DNA from: Weissella viridescens
GTDB lineage: Bacteria; Bacillota; Bacilli; Lactobacillales; Lactobacillaceae
Direction of reading: 5' to 3'
Assembly (NCBI RefSeq): GCF_003862435.1
Contig: NZ_RHGY01000004.1
Location: 62,630-126,629 of the forward strand
DNA: 64,000 nt
The notes under the pieces were generated by a model that saw nothing but the letters and a program-made list of their open reading frames with translations, searched no databases and had not been told where the DNA came from. Shown piece after piece: positions 1-9,130 of the stretch (the stretch's first letter is position 1; each line of letters begins with the position of its first letter). The translations under genes and the position numbers were made by a program.

Positions 1-127
1 GAACACGTTCACGTGAACCTTCGACGATTCGTGCGTAAACACGAACAGTATCACCAGCACGGAATTCAGGAATGTCCGTACGTAGTTGATCAGCAGTAAG
101 CTTTTCTAGCAATGCATTTTGACGCAT
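1..127 (-). CDS. rplS: 50S ribosomal protein L19, 5' part only
   Basis: The minus strand encodes the first 42 residues, beginning [15 protein letters not shown] and continuing through [18 protein letters not shown], which is the conserved N-terminus of L19. L19 sits at the interface of the 30S and 50S subunits. The gene runs off the left window edge, so the C-terminal two thirds is not visible. The ATG at 127 follows GAGGAG at a suitable distance. It lies downstream of trmD, as usual in Firmicutes, but has its own promoter and a structured leader. Confidence 0.95.
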   Translation of the reverse strand, partial: MRQNALLEKLTADQLRTDIPEFRAGDTVRVYARIVEGSRERV

Positions 128-205
128 AATTAATCTCCTCATCAACAATCATTCACCATTCGGCCAGCGGATTATCGGGTTTTATTTTTTGGTGAAAACA
201 CCAAT
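128..205 (-). promoter_or_regulatory. Candidate L19 leader RNA
   Basis: The untranslated leader of rplS is about 75 nt long. It holds a small hairpin (TTGGTG/CACCAA) followed by a conserved-looking CCGCTGG and GAATGGTGAA segment before the ribosome binding site. Several Firmicutes rplS mRNAs carry an autoregulatory L19 leader. Position and layout fit, but I assign it from context and not from a covariance match. Confidence 0.4.
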
Positions 206-209
206 AAGT

Positions 210-238
210 AATATAGCATACTCTATCTCAATTGACAA
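210..238 (-). promoter_or_regulatory. rplS promoter
   Basis: The minus strand shows a -35 box TTGTCA (233-238) and a -10 box TATATT (210-215), separated by 17 bp. It lies just after the trmD stop and gives rplS independent transcription. Confidence 0.7.
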
Positions 239-247
239 GGTTGCCCG

Positions 248-994
248 CTACTTTTCTACCCGCTCAGCTTCTTCTTGTTTCACTTCACGTAATAGGCGTT
301 TTGTTTCGGGCGTAAACTGGTAATGCTCCAAAAGGTCTGGGCGGCGTAAATAGGTCCGGCGTAAGGCTTCCTTTTGTTTCCATTCGGCGATTTTAGCGTG
401 ATTGCCTGATGTCAACACAGCGGGCACCTGCATGCCACGAAAATCAGCGGGGCGCGTATACTGTGGATATTCAAGGAGTCCTGTTGAGAAGGAATCATCC
501 ACAGCTGACATATCATCGCCAAGCGCATCTTCGAGTAAACGAACTGTTGCATCAATGACGGTCATAGCCCCCAGTTCACCACCAGTCAACACAAAGTCAC
601 CAATTGAGATTTCGTCGGTAACCAATTCACGAATCCGTTCATCATATCCTTCATAATGTCCAGCAATAAACGTTAAGTGATCTTCCTTCGCAAGTTCTTC
701 GGCTTTAGCTTGCGTGAACGTTTCGCCAGCTGGATCCATGAGAATCACGCGCCCACGATTACCAGCTTGGGCTTCAACGGCATCCATTGCATCAAAAATG
801 GGTTGTGGCATTAATAGCATACCTTGCCCACCACCATAGATCTCATCATCAACTTTATTATGTTTGTTGGTTGTATAATCGCGAAAATCAACAACGTTAA
901 AGTCAACGAGTCCTTTATCAATCGTCTTACCAATAATTGATTCGCGCATTGGTGCAAACATATTTGGGAATAAACTCAATACATCAATTCGCAT
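248..994 (-). CDS. trmD: tRNA (guanine-N1)-methyltransferase
   Basis: TrmD methylates G37 of tRNAs carrying a G at position 36, using S-adenosylmethionine, and so prevents frameshifting. The 248-residue product has the SPOUT trefoil-knot signatures [13 protein letters not shown] (about residues 132-144) and EYPQYTRP (175-182). I chose the ATG at 994, which gives [10 protein letters not shown] at the N-terminus and is preceded by GAGGAAA. An in-frame TTG 15 nt upstream would overlap rimM and is unlikely. It is the last gene of a rimM-trmD pair separated by one base. Confidence 0.97.
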   Translation of the reverse strand: MRIDVLSLFPNMFAPMRESIIGKTIDKGLVDFNVVDFRDYTTNKHNKVDDEIYGGGQGMLLMPQPIFDAMDAVEAQAGNRGRVILMDPAGETFTQAKAEELAKEDHLTFIAGHYEGYDERIRELVTDEISIGDFVLTGGELGAMTVIDATVRLLEDALGDDMSAVDDSFSTGLLEYPQYTRPADFRGMQVPAVLTSGNHAKIAEWKQKEALRRTYLRRPDLLEHYQFTPETKRLLREVKQEEAERVEK

Positions 995-995
995 C

Positions 996-1502
996 TTAAA
1001 TTTCCTCAAGTTGGTTCACGAAGACTTGTCCAGCATCCAAATCAACATCCAACACAACTTGTTTGATGTTTGGTAAGAGCAAATCCTCAGCACCCTTCTT
1101 TTTTACGACCCAGACATCGTTGGCAGGGAGTTCCATAATCTCACTCACCTTACCCAATGATGTTTGCGTAGCTTGATCAATCACTTCAAGCCCGACAATA
1201 TCGTGATAGTAGTATTCATCATCTGATTCTAATTCAGCGACTTCTGTTTCATCAACAAATAAATCGTGCCCTTTAAATTGTTCCACCAAATTAATATCTT
1301 GCATGTCTTCAAATGACAACAAAATAAATTGCTTGTGGGGACGCACTGTTTTAACGGTAACCGTGGTTGGTGTCTTGCCATCAATGACAAGTTGTTCGCC
1401 AACTTGGAAGCGTTCCTCAGGGAAATCGGTAATTGGAATCACCCGGACTTCACCTCGAATACCATGAGTATTCACAATTTTTCCAACCTTAAATAAGCTC
1501 AT
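996..1502 (-). CDS. rimM: 16S rRNA processing protein RimM
   Basis: RimM assists maturation of the 30S head domain and binds S19. The 168-residue product starts with the typical [18 protein letters not shown] strand of the RimM N-terminal barrel and ends with a PRC-barrel-like half ([11 protein letters not shown], then PANDVWVVK and LLPNIKQVV). The length is usual for the family. It is separated from rpsP by a terminator and has its own extended -10 promoter, so the classic rpsP-rimM-trmD-rplS operon is split here into three transcription units. Confidence 0.96.
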   Translation of the reverse strand: MSLFKVGKIVNTHGIRGEVRVIPITDFPEERFQVGEQLVIDGKTPTTVTVKTVRPHKQFILLSFEDMQDINLVEQFKGHDLFVDETEVAELESDDEYYYHDIVGLEVIDQATQTSLGKVSEIMELPANDVWVVKKKGAEDLLLPNIKQVVLDVDLDAGQVFVNQLEEI

Positions 1503-1536
1503 ATCAACCTCTTTTCAACTGTTCTATCGTGTTCTA

Positions 1537-1545
1537 AGTATACCA
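1537..1545 (-). promoter_or_regulatory. rimM-trmD promoter (extended -10)
   Basis: The minus strand reads TGGTATACT, an extended -10 element (TATACT at 1537-1542, TGG at 1543-1545), 35-40 bp before the rimM start. No good -35 box is seen, which is acceptable for an extended -10 promoter. Confidence 0.55.
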
Positions 1546-1564
1546 TGCTTTATTTTCTAAAAGA

Positions 1565-1605
1565 AAACAAAAAAGGAGCGACCACAAAGGGTCACTCCTT
1601 TATCA
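1565..1605 (-). terminator. rpsP terminator
   Basis: A 9-bp stem (arms 1575-1583 and 1590-1598, with one G-T pair) is followed on the minus strand by a T run broken by one G. It ends the rpsP transcript and isolates it from rimM-trmD. Confidence 0.85.
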
Positions 1606-1613
1606 CAAACTAA

Positions 1614-1886
1614 TTACTTTGAGTACTTAGCTTCGTGATACTTTTGCATGATGCCAGCATCTGACAACATGTTCTTAACAGTATCTGAAGGTTGAGCACC
1701 CTTGTTCAACCATTCCATGATAGTCTCTTCTTCCAAGTGAACAGCATCTTCTTCAACCAATGGGTTGTAAGTTCCAACTGTTTCAATAAAGCGACCATCA
1801 CGTGGTGCACGTGAGTCAGCAACAACGATACGATAGAATGGGCGCTTCTTTGATCCCATACGCTTCATGCGAATTTTAGTAGCCAT
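1614..1886 (-). CDS. rpsP: 30S ribosomal protein S16
   Basis: S16 is a small-subunit assembly protein. The 90-residue product begins [20 protein letters not shown] and contains [20 protein letters not shown], both diagnostic of S16. The ATG is preceded by CTGGAGGA. It is monocistronic here, with its own strong promoter upstream and a terminator downstream. A dyad overlapping the -35 box (1944-1967) may regulate it. Confidence 0.98.
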   Translation of the reverse strand: MATKIRMKRMGSKKRPFYRIVVADSRAPRDGRFIETVGTYNPLVEEDAVHLEEETIMEWLNKGAQPSDTVKNMLSDAGIMQKYHEAKYSK

Positions 1887-1921
1887 GTATAATGTCCTCC
1901 AGTAATTTTTCTACAGGTAAT

Positions 1922-1950
1922 AATATAACAGTTCTCAAGTATCCTGTAAA
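1922..1950 (-). promoter_or_regulatory. rpsP promoter
   Basis: The minus strand has a -35 box TTTACA (1945-1950), a 17-bp spacer and a -10 box TATATT (1922-1927). The -35 box is embedded in the proximal arm of the dyad at 1944-1967. Confidence 0.7.
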
Positions 1951-1967
1951 GTGTTTTTCCTTTACAG
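1944..1967 (-). promoter_or_regulatory. Dyad CTGTAAAG-N8-CTTTACAG at the rpsP promoter
   Basis: A perfect 8-bp inverted repeat with an 8-bp spacer lies about 20 bp after the ffh stop and overlaps the rpsP -35 box. No U-run follows on the minus strand, so it does not look like a normal terminator. The same core (TGTAAAG-N8-CTTTACA) is found upstream of rpmB at 15938-15963. It could be an operator or an mRNA 3'-end stem; the protein involved is unknown. Confidence 0.5.
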
Positions 1968-1984
1968 TTTTAAATTTGTCGTTT

Positions 1985-3433
1985 TTACTTACTACGCTTC
2001 TTCTTGTTCTTCTTCACACGACGGGCCATTTGCTTCATGGCTACGTTGGCCATCTTACCTTGAAGACCACCGCCAGCGCCGTTTCCGCCGCCCATGCCCA
2101 TGGCTCCCATCATTTGTTCCATACCATTGACGTTACCATTCAAAACTTGCCCCATCATCTTCTTCATTTCATTGAATTGCTTGATCATGCGATTCACTTC
2201 AACAATTGGACGACCTGATCCAGCGGCAATTCGGCGACGACGTGAGGGACTCAACAAATCTGGGTTTTCACGTTCAGCCTTAGTCATTGAGTACACAATC
2301 GCCTTTAAGTGTTCCATGTCCTTAGGATCAATTTGCACATTCTTTAGGGCTGGATTGTTGGCCATTCCAGGAATCATCTTAATTAAATCTTCCATAGGTC
2401 CCATATTTTGAACTTGTTGCATTTGATCCAAGAAATCATTGAAATCAAAGGTACTTGATTTCATCTTTTCCATGGTCTCTTCAGCTTGCTTTTCGTCGTA
2501 ATCCTTTTGGGCTTTTTCGATTAGGGTCATCATATCACCCATACCCAAAATACGACTTGCCATACGATCAGGATAGAAGACGTCTAAGTCATCCATCTTC
2601 TCACCTTGACCGACGAACTTAATTGGCTTACCCGTTACGGCACGAATTGAAAGGGCAGCACCACCACGTGTGTCACCGTCTAACTTAGTTAAGGTTACCC
2701 CAGTAATGCCAAGTCGATCATTAAAGCCTTCTGCTGTTTCAGTCGCATTCTGACCGGTCATGGCATCGACAACCAACATAATTTCATCTGGTTGCGCAAT
2801 TTCTTTAATGTCTTCCAATTCTTGCATCAATGGTTCATCGATTTGCAAACGACCAGCCGCATCAATAAAGACGTAGTCAGCCTTTTCTTCACGAGCCTTG
2901 TCTAATCCTTGGCGAACGATTTCACGTGGGTCAACATCTGTTCCCATCTCAAAAACAGGGACATCAATTTGTTCACCAATAGTTTGCAACTGTTGAATGG
3001 CCGCTGGACGATAAACGTCGGCTGCAATCATGAAGGGACGTGCGTTTTGTTCCTTCTTCAACTTATTAGCTAACTTACCGGCCGTGGTCGTCTTTCCAGC
3101 CCCCTGTAGTCCAACCATCATAATAACCGTTGGAATCTTCGGTGACTTGTTCAGTGGCACAGCCTCTTCACCCATCATTTCAACCAATTCATCATTCACA
3201 ATTGAAACAATTTGTTGGGCTGGGTTTAAGCCTTCTAAGACTTTGGCTCCCGCTGCCTTTTCACGTACATTTCGGACGAATTCCTTAACAACGGAATAGT
3301 TAACGTCGGCATCAAGTAAGGCCATCCGAATTTCGCGCATGGTATCGCGCAAATCCGCATCGGTAACCTTTCCTTTACGACGAAGACCCGAAATGGCATC
3401 CTGTAATCTTTCTGTTAATCCTTCAAAAGCCAT
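1985..3433 (-). CDS. ffh: Signal recognition particle GTPase Ffh
   Basis: Ffh binds signal peptides on ribosomes and delivers them to FtsY at the membrane. The 482-residue product has the N domain, the P-loop GLQGAGKTT (residues 108-116), TKLDGD, and a methionine-rich M domain with the RNA-binding SPSRRRRIAAGSG motif. The tail is Gly/Met-rich and very basic (VKKNKKKRSK). The G3 motif reads DAAGR at residues 191-195 instead of the usual DTAGR. It forms an operon with ylxM (4-bp gap) and ftsY. Confidence 0.98.
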   Translation of the reverse strand: MAFEGLTERLQDAISGLRRKGKVTDADLRDTMREIRMALLDADVNYSVVKEFVRNVREKAAGAKVLEGLNPAQQIVSIVNDELVEMMGEEAVPLNKSPKIPTVIMMVGLQGAGKTTTAGKLANKLKKEQNARPFMIAADVYRPAAIQQLQTIGEQIDVPVFEMGTDVDPREIVRQGLDKAREEKADYVFIDAAGRLQIDEPLMQELEDIKEIAQPDEIMLVVDAMTGQNATETAEGFNDRLGITGVTLTKLDGDTRGGAALSIRAVTGKPIKFVGQGEKMDDLDVFYPDRMASRILGMGDMMTLIEKAQKDYDEKQAEETMEKMKSSTFDFNDFLDQMQQVQNMGPMEDLIKMIPGMANNPALKNVQIDPKDMEHLKAIVYSMTKAERENPDLLSPSRRRRIAAGSGRPIVEVNRMIKQFNEMKKMMGQVLNGNVNGMEQMMGAMGMGGGNGAGGGLQGKMANVAMKQMARRVKKNKKKRSK

Positions 3434-3437
3434 GGTT

Positions 3438-3779
3438 CTACTCCTCTTCTAATGTGACTAATTGGTTTGCGCGTGCTTGTAATTCGGCATCAGCTGGGTA
3501 ATGTTCTGCAATATACTGTTGCATGTTTTCAGCTGCTGCTTGTCGTTTTTGAAAATCCGCGTATAAGTGCAACTTGGCCTCATAATTCTCCAGTAATTGC
3601 GTGCTACGCTTAAGATTATCATACACGGCTTGTCGCGAGACTTGAAATTCGTCGGCAACCTCACCTAAGGAAAGGTCATCAGCATAATACAATTCCAAAT
3701 AATCATTTTGTTTTTTGGTTAGCAAGGGTTGATAAAAATCAAATAACGCATTTAAGCGTGTGGTTTTGGCAACTTCCAT
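3438..3779 (-). CDS. ylxM: SRP-associated helix-turn-helix protein YlxM
   Basis: This is a 113-residue UPF0122-family protein. It has a sigma-factor-like helix-turn-helix at about residues 35-58 ([20 protein letters not shown]) and is always found beside ffh. In streptococci YlxM has been reported to associate with the SRP and influence its RNA and GTPase. The start codon directly abuts the ftsY stop codon, and the stop lies 4 bp before ffh, so the three genes are almost certainly cotranscribed and translationally coupled. Confidence 0.92.
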   Translation of the reverse strand: MEVAKTTRLNALFDFYQPLLTKKQNDYLELYYADDLSLGEVADEFQVSRQAVYDNLKRSTQLLENYEAKLHLYADFQKRQAAAENMQQYIAEHYPADAELQARANQLVTLEEE

Positions 3780-5570
3780 TTACTTTGAACCCTCAAGTAA
3801 ACGCCCAAAGAGGCCCTTAACAAAGGCATCTGCATCAAATGGTTGCAAATCTGTTACCTTTTCACCGACACCAATCCACTTAACCGGTAAGTGCAATTCA
3901 TTTCGAATTGGTAGGATAATCCCACCCTTTGCCGTTCCGTCAAGCTTGGTCAACACGATACCAGTCACATCGGTTGAATCCTTAAACAAGCGTGCTTGTT
4001 GCAAAGCGTTTTGTCCGGTCGTGGCATCAAGTACCAACAATACTTCTTGTGGCGCTTCTGGAATCTCACGTTGGATGATGCGCTTCATTTTAGCCAACTC
4101 TTGCATCAAGTTCACGTTGTTTTGCAAACGCCCAGCGGTATCGACAAACAAAATATCAGCATTTTGGGCCTGTGCTTGTTTGACACCATCATAGACGACT
4201 GAGGCGGGATCAGAATTTGCAGCTCCTGTAACCACAGGAATCTCGTTTCGATTTCCCCATTCAACTAATTGCTCAGTTGCCCCAGCTCGGAATGTATCGG
4301 CCGCGGCTAAGACCACATGCTTGCCTTCTTGCTTATAGCGGGCTGACATTTTTCCAATCGTCGTCGTTTTTCCAACACCATTCACACCCACAAACAAAAT
4401 CACCGTCAAGCCGTTGGGGTTCATATGCATACTGGTATCTTCATCGACACCTTGACGTTCATATAAATCAATGAGCTTTTGGATAATGACCTTTGAGACA
4501 TCATCTTGACTCTTGGCATTCTTTAGCTTCACCTCATCACGAAGTTCATCAGTGAGGGTAACCGCAGTTTGTGCACCCACATCGGCACTAATTAACGTTT
4601 CTTCCAAGTCATCAAAGAAATCTTCGTCAACTGAACGGAAGTTTGACATGAAGTGGTTCCAACGATCAGACCATGTTCGACGAGTCTTACTAAGCCCTTG
4701 ATCTAAATCATTTTCTGCGGTTTGTTCAACTGCTGTTTCATTGACTTCACTTGCTGCATCGGCTGACGCAGACGCTGACAATGATTGACTTTCTGAAAGT
4801 GAATCAGCATGTGCTTGCGACTCTGAAGCCACAACTGAAGTTGAAAATGAAGCTGATTCGGCTAATGCAGCAGCTTCAACTTGACTCATTGAAGCGACCA
4901 ATGACAATTCAGCTGAAAGAGATTGACTGTGGTCTTGCTCATCTTGTGCTAACTTTTGTGCATGCTTATGTTCTAAGTCTCGTTTAGCTGTTGCTTCCAG
5001 TTCAGCTTCATTAATTGCCTGGGCCGCATCTTGAGAAGCAGAAACGGACAAAGATAGACGCGCTGACACTGAAGCAGCATGCGCTTGTGATTCTGAACTC
5101 ACCACTGAAGTTGACAATGAAGCTGATTCAGCTAACATTGCTGCTTCGACTTGACTGGCTGAGCCCACTAATGATAATTCATCTGATAGAGAGTCGGCGT
5201 GCGCTTGTTCAATTGAATCTGATACAGATGTAACATATGCTTGTGATGCTGACTTTGCGGCGACTTCTGATGCCTCTTCAGCTTCTGACATTGATGCTGA
5301 ATCAGTTGCCATGTCAGCCTTAGCTTGGGCAATTGATGCTTGGGCAGCTTGTTGCGCAACCGTCGCGTCCAATGCTTCTGCTTCAGAGACGCTTAATGAT
5401 TCAGCAGGGGTCGTTGAAGCTGATAATACTAACTCGTGTGAATCAGCGATGGCTTCTTGTTCTGCAATTTCATCCGTGACATATTTAATATCCACTGCCA
5501 TATCTGGCTTTGGTTGTAAGACCTCAACTTTAACTTTTGGCTTGTGTTTCAAAAAATCAAATAATCCCAT
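3780..5570 (-). CDS. ftsY: SRP receptor FtsY with long Ser/Ala-rich repeat N-terminus
   Basis: FtsY is the membrane-associated SRP receptor GTPase. The C-terminal part of the 596-residue product is a normal NG domain: GVNGVGKTT (395-403), DTFRAGA (425-431), DTAGR (478-481 region) and TKLDG (541-545). The first about 295 residues are unusual. A short basic start (MGLFDFLKHKPK) is followed by an acidic stretch rich in Ser, Ala and Glu. It contains two near-identical repeats of about 57 residues, at 127-183 and 217-273, exactly 90 residues apart. FtsY of Bacillus subtilis is about 330 residues, so this is an expanded A-domain. The gene lies between smc and ylxM. Confidence 0.96.
   Translation of the reverse strand: MGLFDFLKHKPKVKVEVLQPKPDMAVDIKYVTDEIAEQEAIADSHELVLSASTTPAESLSVSEAEALDATVAQQAAQASIAQAKADMATDSASMSEAEEASEVAAKSASQAYVTSVSDSIEQAHADSLSDELSLVGSASQVEAAMLAESASLSTSVVSSESQAHAASVSARLSLSVSASQDAAQAINEAELEATAKRDLEHKHAQKLAQDEQDHSQSLSAELSLVASMSQVEAAALAESASFSTSVVASESQAHADSLSESQSLSASASADAASEVNETAVEQTAENDLDQGLSKTRRTWSDRWNHFMSNFRSVDEDFFDDLEETLISADVGAQTAVTLTDELRDEVKLKNAKSQDDVSKVIIQKLIDLYERQGVDEDTSMHMNPNGLTVILFVGVNGVGKTTTIGKMSARYKQEGKHVVLAAADTFRAGATEQLVEWGNRNEIPVVTGAANSDPASVVYDGVKQAQAQNADILFVDTAGRLQNNVNLMQELAKMKRIIQREIPEAPQEVLLVLDATTGQNALQQARLFKDSTDVTGIVLTKLDGTAKGGIILPIRNELHLPVKWIGVGEKVTDLQPFDADAFVKGLFGRLLEGSK
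4752..5192 (-). repeat. Two direct repeats inside ftsY
   Basis: Two copies of about 170 bp, at roughly 5020-5192 and 4752-4922, encode SLSxELSLVxSxSQVEAA and the following AESASxSTSVV and SESQAHA segments. The period is 270 bp (90 codons). The copies differ by scattered substitutions only, so the reading frame is kept. Confidence 0.8.
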
Positions 5571-5590
5571 TATGCCTATCCTCTCTTATT

Positions 5591-8500
5591 TCATGCGTCA
5601 TTCAGGTTGACTGAGACCATGGTCGACACACCAGGTTCTTGCATCGTTACGCCATACAAGACATCACAGGCAGCCATCGTTCCTTGACGATGTGTAATCA
5701 CAATAAATTGGGTTTCTTGTTCCACAGACTGTAGGTAGTTGGCAAAGCGATCAACATTGGCTTCGTCCAACGCTGCTTCCGTTTCGTCCAAAACAACAAA
5801 TGGAACCGGACGAACGGCTAAAATCGCAAATAGCAAACTAATCGCTGTGAGGGCCTTTTCGCCACCCGAGAGCAAACTCATCTGTTGGAATTTCTTCCCC
5901 GGCGGCTGGGCCTTGATATCAATACCCGTCTCCAATAAATTATCTGGTTGTTCCAAATAAAGCTTGGCTTGCCCACCTCCAAACATTTTAACAAATATTT
6001 GTTCAAAATGTGCATTTACTGCGTCAAACGTTGTCTTAAAACGTGTCTTAACCTCTTCATCCATCTCAGACATTGTTTCTGATAAATCATCGTGTGCATC
6101 AAGTAAATCTTGTTTTTGCTGACTTAAGAAAGCGTAACGTTCCTTTACTTCTGCGTATTCGGCGATGGCATTCATGTTTACATCACCAATGTCATCTAGA
6201 CCCCGTTTCAACAACTTCAACTGATCTTTGATTTCTGGAAGGGTCTCACAAGTTGCAGCCGTTTGTGGTTCATAATGTACCGCATAGGTTTCTTCAAGTT
6301 GCGTTTGTCCCTGTTCAATCCGTGTTTGGAGTCCGGTTTGCCGAGCGGTCAATTGATTCAAAGTTGCTAAAGCATGTTGTTGTTGCCCTTGCATCTGCGC
6401 AATTGCTTGTTCTTTTTGCTCCAGCGAACGTTGCTGACTTTGTAGTGCCGTTTCTATCTCGGCTAACTGGGTCACTAATTCTTCCCGCGCAGTTTGGTTG
6501 GCTTGATATTCCGTCGCAATCCGTTGATTGACGTCTGCTTGATCCAAACTCAAATCTTGGAGCTGTTGTTTCAATTGCCTTTGGGCATCAGCGTTCGCTG
6601 TGAGTTGAGCGGTCAAATTAACGACCTTCTCTTGGGCATGCTGTTGCTCAGCTTCAGCCGTTTTTTGGGCTAATTGTACCTTCACTAAGGCTTGGTTCGC
6701 GTCATCAAGACTTTGTTGTAACGCAGATATTTGTGTTTGCGTTGATTCCAAATCTTGATTAATCCGATCATATTCCTGTTGCGCCGTCTGGATTTGGTTT
6801 TGCAGGTCTTGTGCATCTTGATTTTCATCTACACCCGCTAACTGCATGTCATACTGCAAACTTTGTCGCTGCTTTTCTAAATGTGACAATTCTTGTTGCG
6901 CATTTTGTAGCGTAGCTGCTTGTTGTTGATGCACTTCCGTGAGTTGAATAACCAGGTCTTGCTGATTTTTAAATGACTCCGTTAGCTGCGTTAAATCCGT
7001 TTGATCCGCTTTAACCGTTGCCTCTAAAGTCGTTACCTCTTGGTTGAGTTCCTTGAGTTGATGTGATAACTCGGCGAGCTCATTCTTCTGGGTCAACAAT
7101 CCTTGTTGTTGGTTGCGACTAGCACCACCAGTCATTGACCCACCTGCATTAATGACCTGACCGTCAAGCGTCACGAGACGCACTCGTTGGCCTAAAGCCT
7201 GGGCCATTTGATTCGCATGGTCTAGCTCATCCACCACCACGGTTGTCCCGAGCAATTGTTGTTTAATTTGCTTAAACTCAGCTTGCATCTCAACCAAATC
7301 AGCCGCCGTTCCTAAGAACCCTGGCTGAGCCTGGGCTGTTTGTAAAACATTCGGTGCGAGTTGACGCCCTTTAATCGTCGAAACCGGTAAAAAGGTCACC
7401 CGCCCGAGACGATTTTTGCTCAAATATTGAATCGCATGTTTCGCCGTGGTTGGCGTATCAACAATGACCTGTTGTAACGCTGCTCCCAAAGCCGTTTCGA
7501 TGGCTAACTGGTACTTGCCATCAACTTGAATGCATTCAGCGACGACACCCCGAATCCCAGGAAAGGTTTGCCGTTGTTTCATCAACTGTTTAACCCCTTG
7601 ATAATAACCATCATATTGTTCATTTAAGCGTTGGAGAGACTCAACCCGAGCTTGCACATGTTGTTGGGCTTGAAGTCGTTCATACCACTTTTCACGATTT
7701 GACTGATACTGGTGTTCAACAGTTTGACCTTGCGTTTGCTGTTGGGCTAATTTTGCCTGGGCTTGTTTTAAATCGGCTTGGGCTTGTTGCGCTTGTTGTT
7801 GCGCTTGTTCAACATCGGCCTGCGCCACTTGCATCTGTTCGGTAAGTGTTTGATAGCGTTGTTGATAACGATCTGTTTGGGCATCAGCACGTTGGTGTTC
7901 TTGTTGTGCGAAATGCTGATTATTTTTAGCCGTCGTCAATTGTTCAAGTGCCGTCACTAACTCTGGTCGTAAATCTGCTAACTGTTTTTGCAAAGTGACG
8001 AGTTGGGCTTGATCATCCGGACGCATCAATGCTTGCGCTTGGTCGTTTAAGGCTGCTAGCTTTGCATCAGCCTCATCGGCAGTTGCTTTGGCTTGGTCCA
8101 GTTGCTGCTCTAAATCCGTTGCCGCCGTTTGGCGCTCCGCCAAAGTTTGTGTCGTTGTCGCCACTAACTGCTTTTGATTTTGTTCACGCTCAGCTTGCAA
8201 CTTTTGTTCACCGGCCAATGCTTCCACCCGTTGCGTCACTTCAAGCAAGTTTTGCTGAGCACGCTGTTGGTGTTCTCGTTGATCAATTAACGCGAGCTTT
8301 TGTTGTTGCAATTCAGTTTGCGCTTGTGACAAAGTTTCTGCTAAATCTTGCTGTTGGGCTGACTGTTCATCCCGCTCTTGGGTTGTCGTGCTAAGTGCCT
8401 TTTCCCATTGGGTTAACTCAATTTGGAGACGGGCTTGATCCAACTGTTCAAAAGCTTGTTTTTGATTTTTATAATCTTGCGCTTTAGCACTTTGTTGTGC

Positions 8501-9115
8501 TAATGGTTCAAGGCGTTGCTCAAGTTCATATAAAATATCAGTGACGCGAGCGAGATTATCTTGCACATCAGCAAGTTTTTTACCGGCTTGCTGTTTATTT
8601 TGTTTATATTTATAAACACCCGCAACATCTTCAATAATAGCTCGGCGATCTTCCGCTTTGGCACTAAAGATATGTTCTACACGTCCCTGCGAAATAATTG
8701 AGAAACTCTCATGTCCCAATCCGGAATCCATAAACAACTCTTGAACATCCTTTAGTCGAACTTGTTTTCCGTTCATCAGATATTTAGAGTCGCCATTGCG
8801 ATACAATAGGCGTTTAATTTCAATTTCTGAAAAATCTGAATTTAAATAATGATCTTGATTATCAAAGACAATGCCAACTTCAGCCCGATTTAAAGGCGCT
8901 CGGGTTTTTGTTCCACCAAAAATAACGTCAGCCATCTTATCACCGCGCAGACCCTTAGCCGATTGTTCACCCATTACCCAGCGAATTGCTTCAATAATGT
9001 TTGATTTACCCGATCCGTTTGGCCCAACAATCCCCGTAATCCCGGGCATGAAATCGATTTGCGTCCGATCGGCAAATGATTTAAAGCCTTGCATTGATAA
9101 AGATTTTAGTTTCAT
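5591..9115 (-). CDS. smc: Chromosome partition protein SMC
   Basis: SMC is the ATPase of the condensin-like SMC-ScpAB complex that compacts and segregates the chromosome. The 1174-residue product has Walker A GPNGSGKS (31-38), a long Gln-rich coiled coil, a hinge around residues 515-640 (RGVVAECIQVDGKYQLA, with GGSMTGG after it), a second coiled coil, and the C-terminal LSGGEKALTAISLLFA signature with Walker B PFVVLDETEAALDEANV. The length is typical. The coiled coils are strikingly rich in glutamine. It lies between rnc and ftsY, with gaps of 15 and 20 bp. Confidence 0.98.
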   Translation of the reverse strand: MKLKSLSMQGFKSFADRTQIDFMPGITGIVGPNGSGKSNIIEAIRWVMGEQSAKGLRGDKMADVIFGGTKTRAPLNRAEVGIVFDNQDHYLNSDFSEIEIKRLLYRNGDSKYLMNGKQVRLKDVQELFMDSGLGHESFSIISQGRVEHIFSAKAEDRRAIIEDVAGVYKYKQNKQQAGKKLADVQDNLARVTDILYELEQRLEPLAQQSAKAQDYKNQKQAFEQLDQARLQIELTQWEKALSTTTQERDEQSAQQQDLAETLSQAQTELQQQKLALIDQREHQQRAQQNLLEVTQRVEALAGEQKLQAEREQNQKQLVATTTQTLAERQTAATDLEQQLDQAKATADEADAKLAALNDQAQALMRPDDQAQLVTLQKQLADLRPELVTALEQLTTAKNNQHFAQQEHQRADAQTDRYQQRYQTLTEQMQVAQADVEQAQQQAQQAQADLKQAQAKLAQQQTQGQTVEHQYQSNREKWYERLQAQQHVQARVESLQRLNEQYDGYYQGVKQLMKQRQTFPGIRGVVAECIQVDGKYQLAIETALGAALQQVIVDTPTTAKHAIQYLSKNRLGRVTFLPVSTIKGRQLAPNVLQTAQAQPGFLGTAADLVEMQAEFKQIKQQLLGTTVVVDELDHANQMAQALGQRVRLVTLDGQVINAGGSMTGGASRNQQQGLLTQKNELAELSHQLKELNQEVTTLEATVKADQTDLTQLTESFKNQQDLVIQLTEVHQQQAATLQNAQQELSHLEKQRQSLQYDMQLAGVDENQDAQDLQNQIQTAQQEYDRINQDLESTQTQISALQQSLDDANQALVKVQLAQKTAEAEQQHAQEKVVNLTAQLTANADAQRQLKQQLQDLSLDQADVNQRIATEYQANQTAREELVTQLAEIETALQSQQRSLEQKEQAIAQMQGQQQHALATLNQLTARQTGLQTRIEQGQTQLEETYAVHYEPQTAATCETLPEIKDQLKLLKRGLDDIGDVNMNAIAEYAEVKERYAFLSQQKQDLLDAHDDLSETMSEMDEEVKTRFKTTFDAVNAHFEQIFVKMFGGGQAKLYLEQPDNLLETGIDIKAQPPGKKFQQMSLLSGGEKALTAISLLFAILAVRPVPFVVLDETEAALDEANVDRFANYLQSVEQETQFIVITHRQGTMAACDVLYGVTMQEPGVSTMVSVNLNDA

Positions 9116-9130
9116 AGTTGTGTCCCTAAT

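Noticed and set aside
4751-5359. Several open frames on both strands opposite or overlapping the ftsY repeat region
   Set aside because: They are shadow frames of the repetitive Ser/Ala codons, without ribosome binding sites or family similarity.
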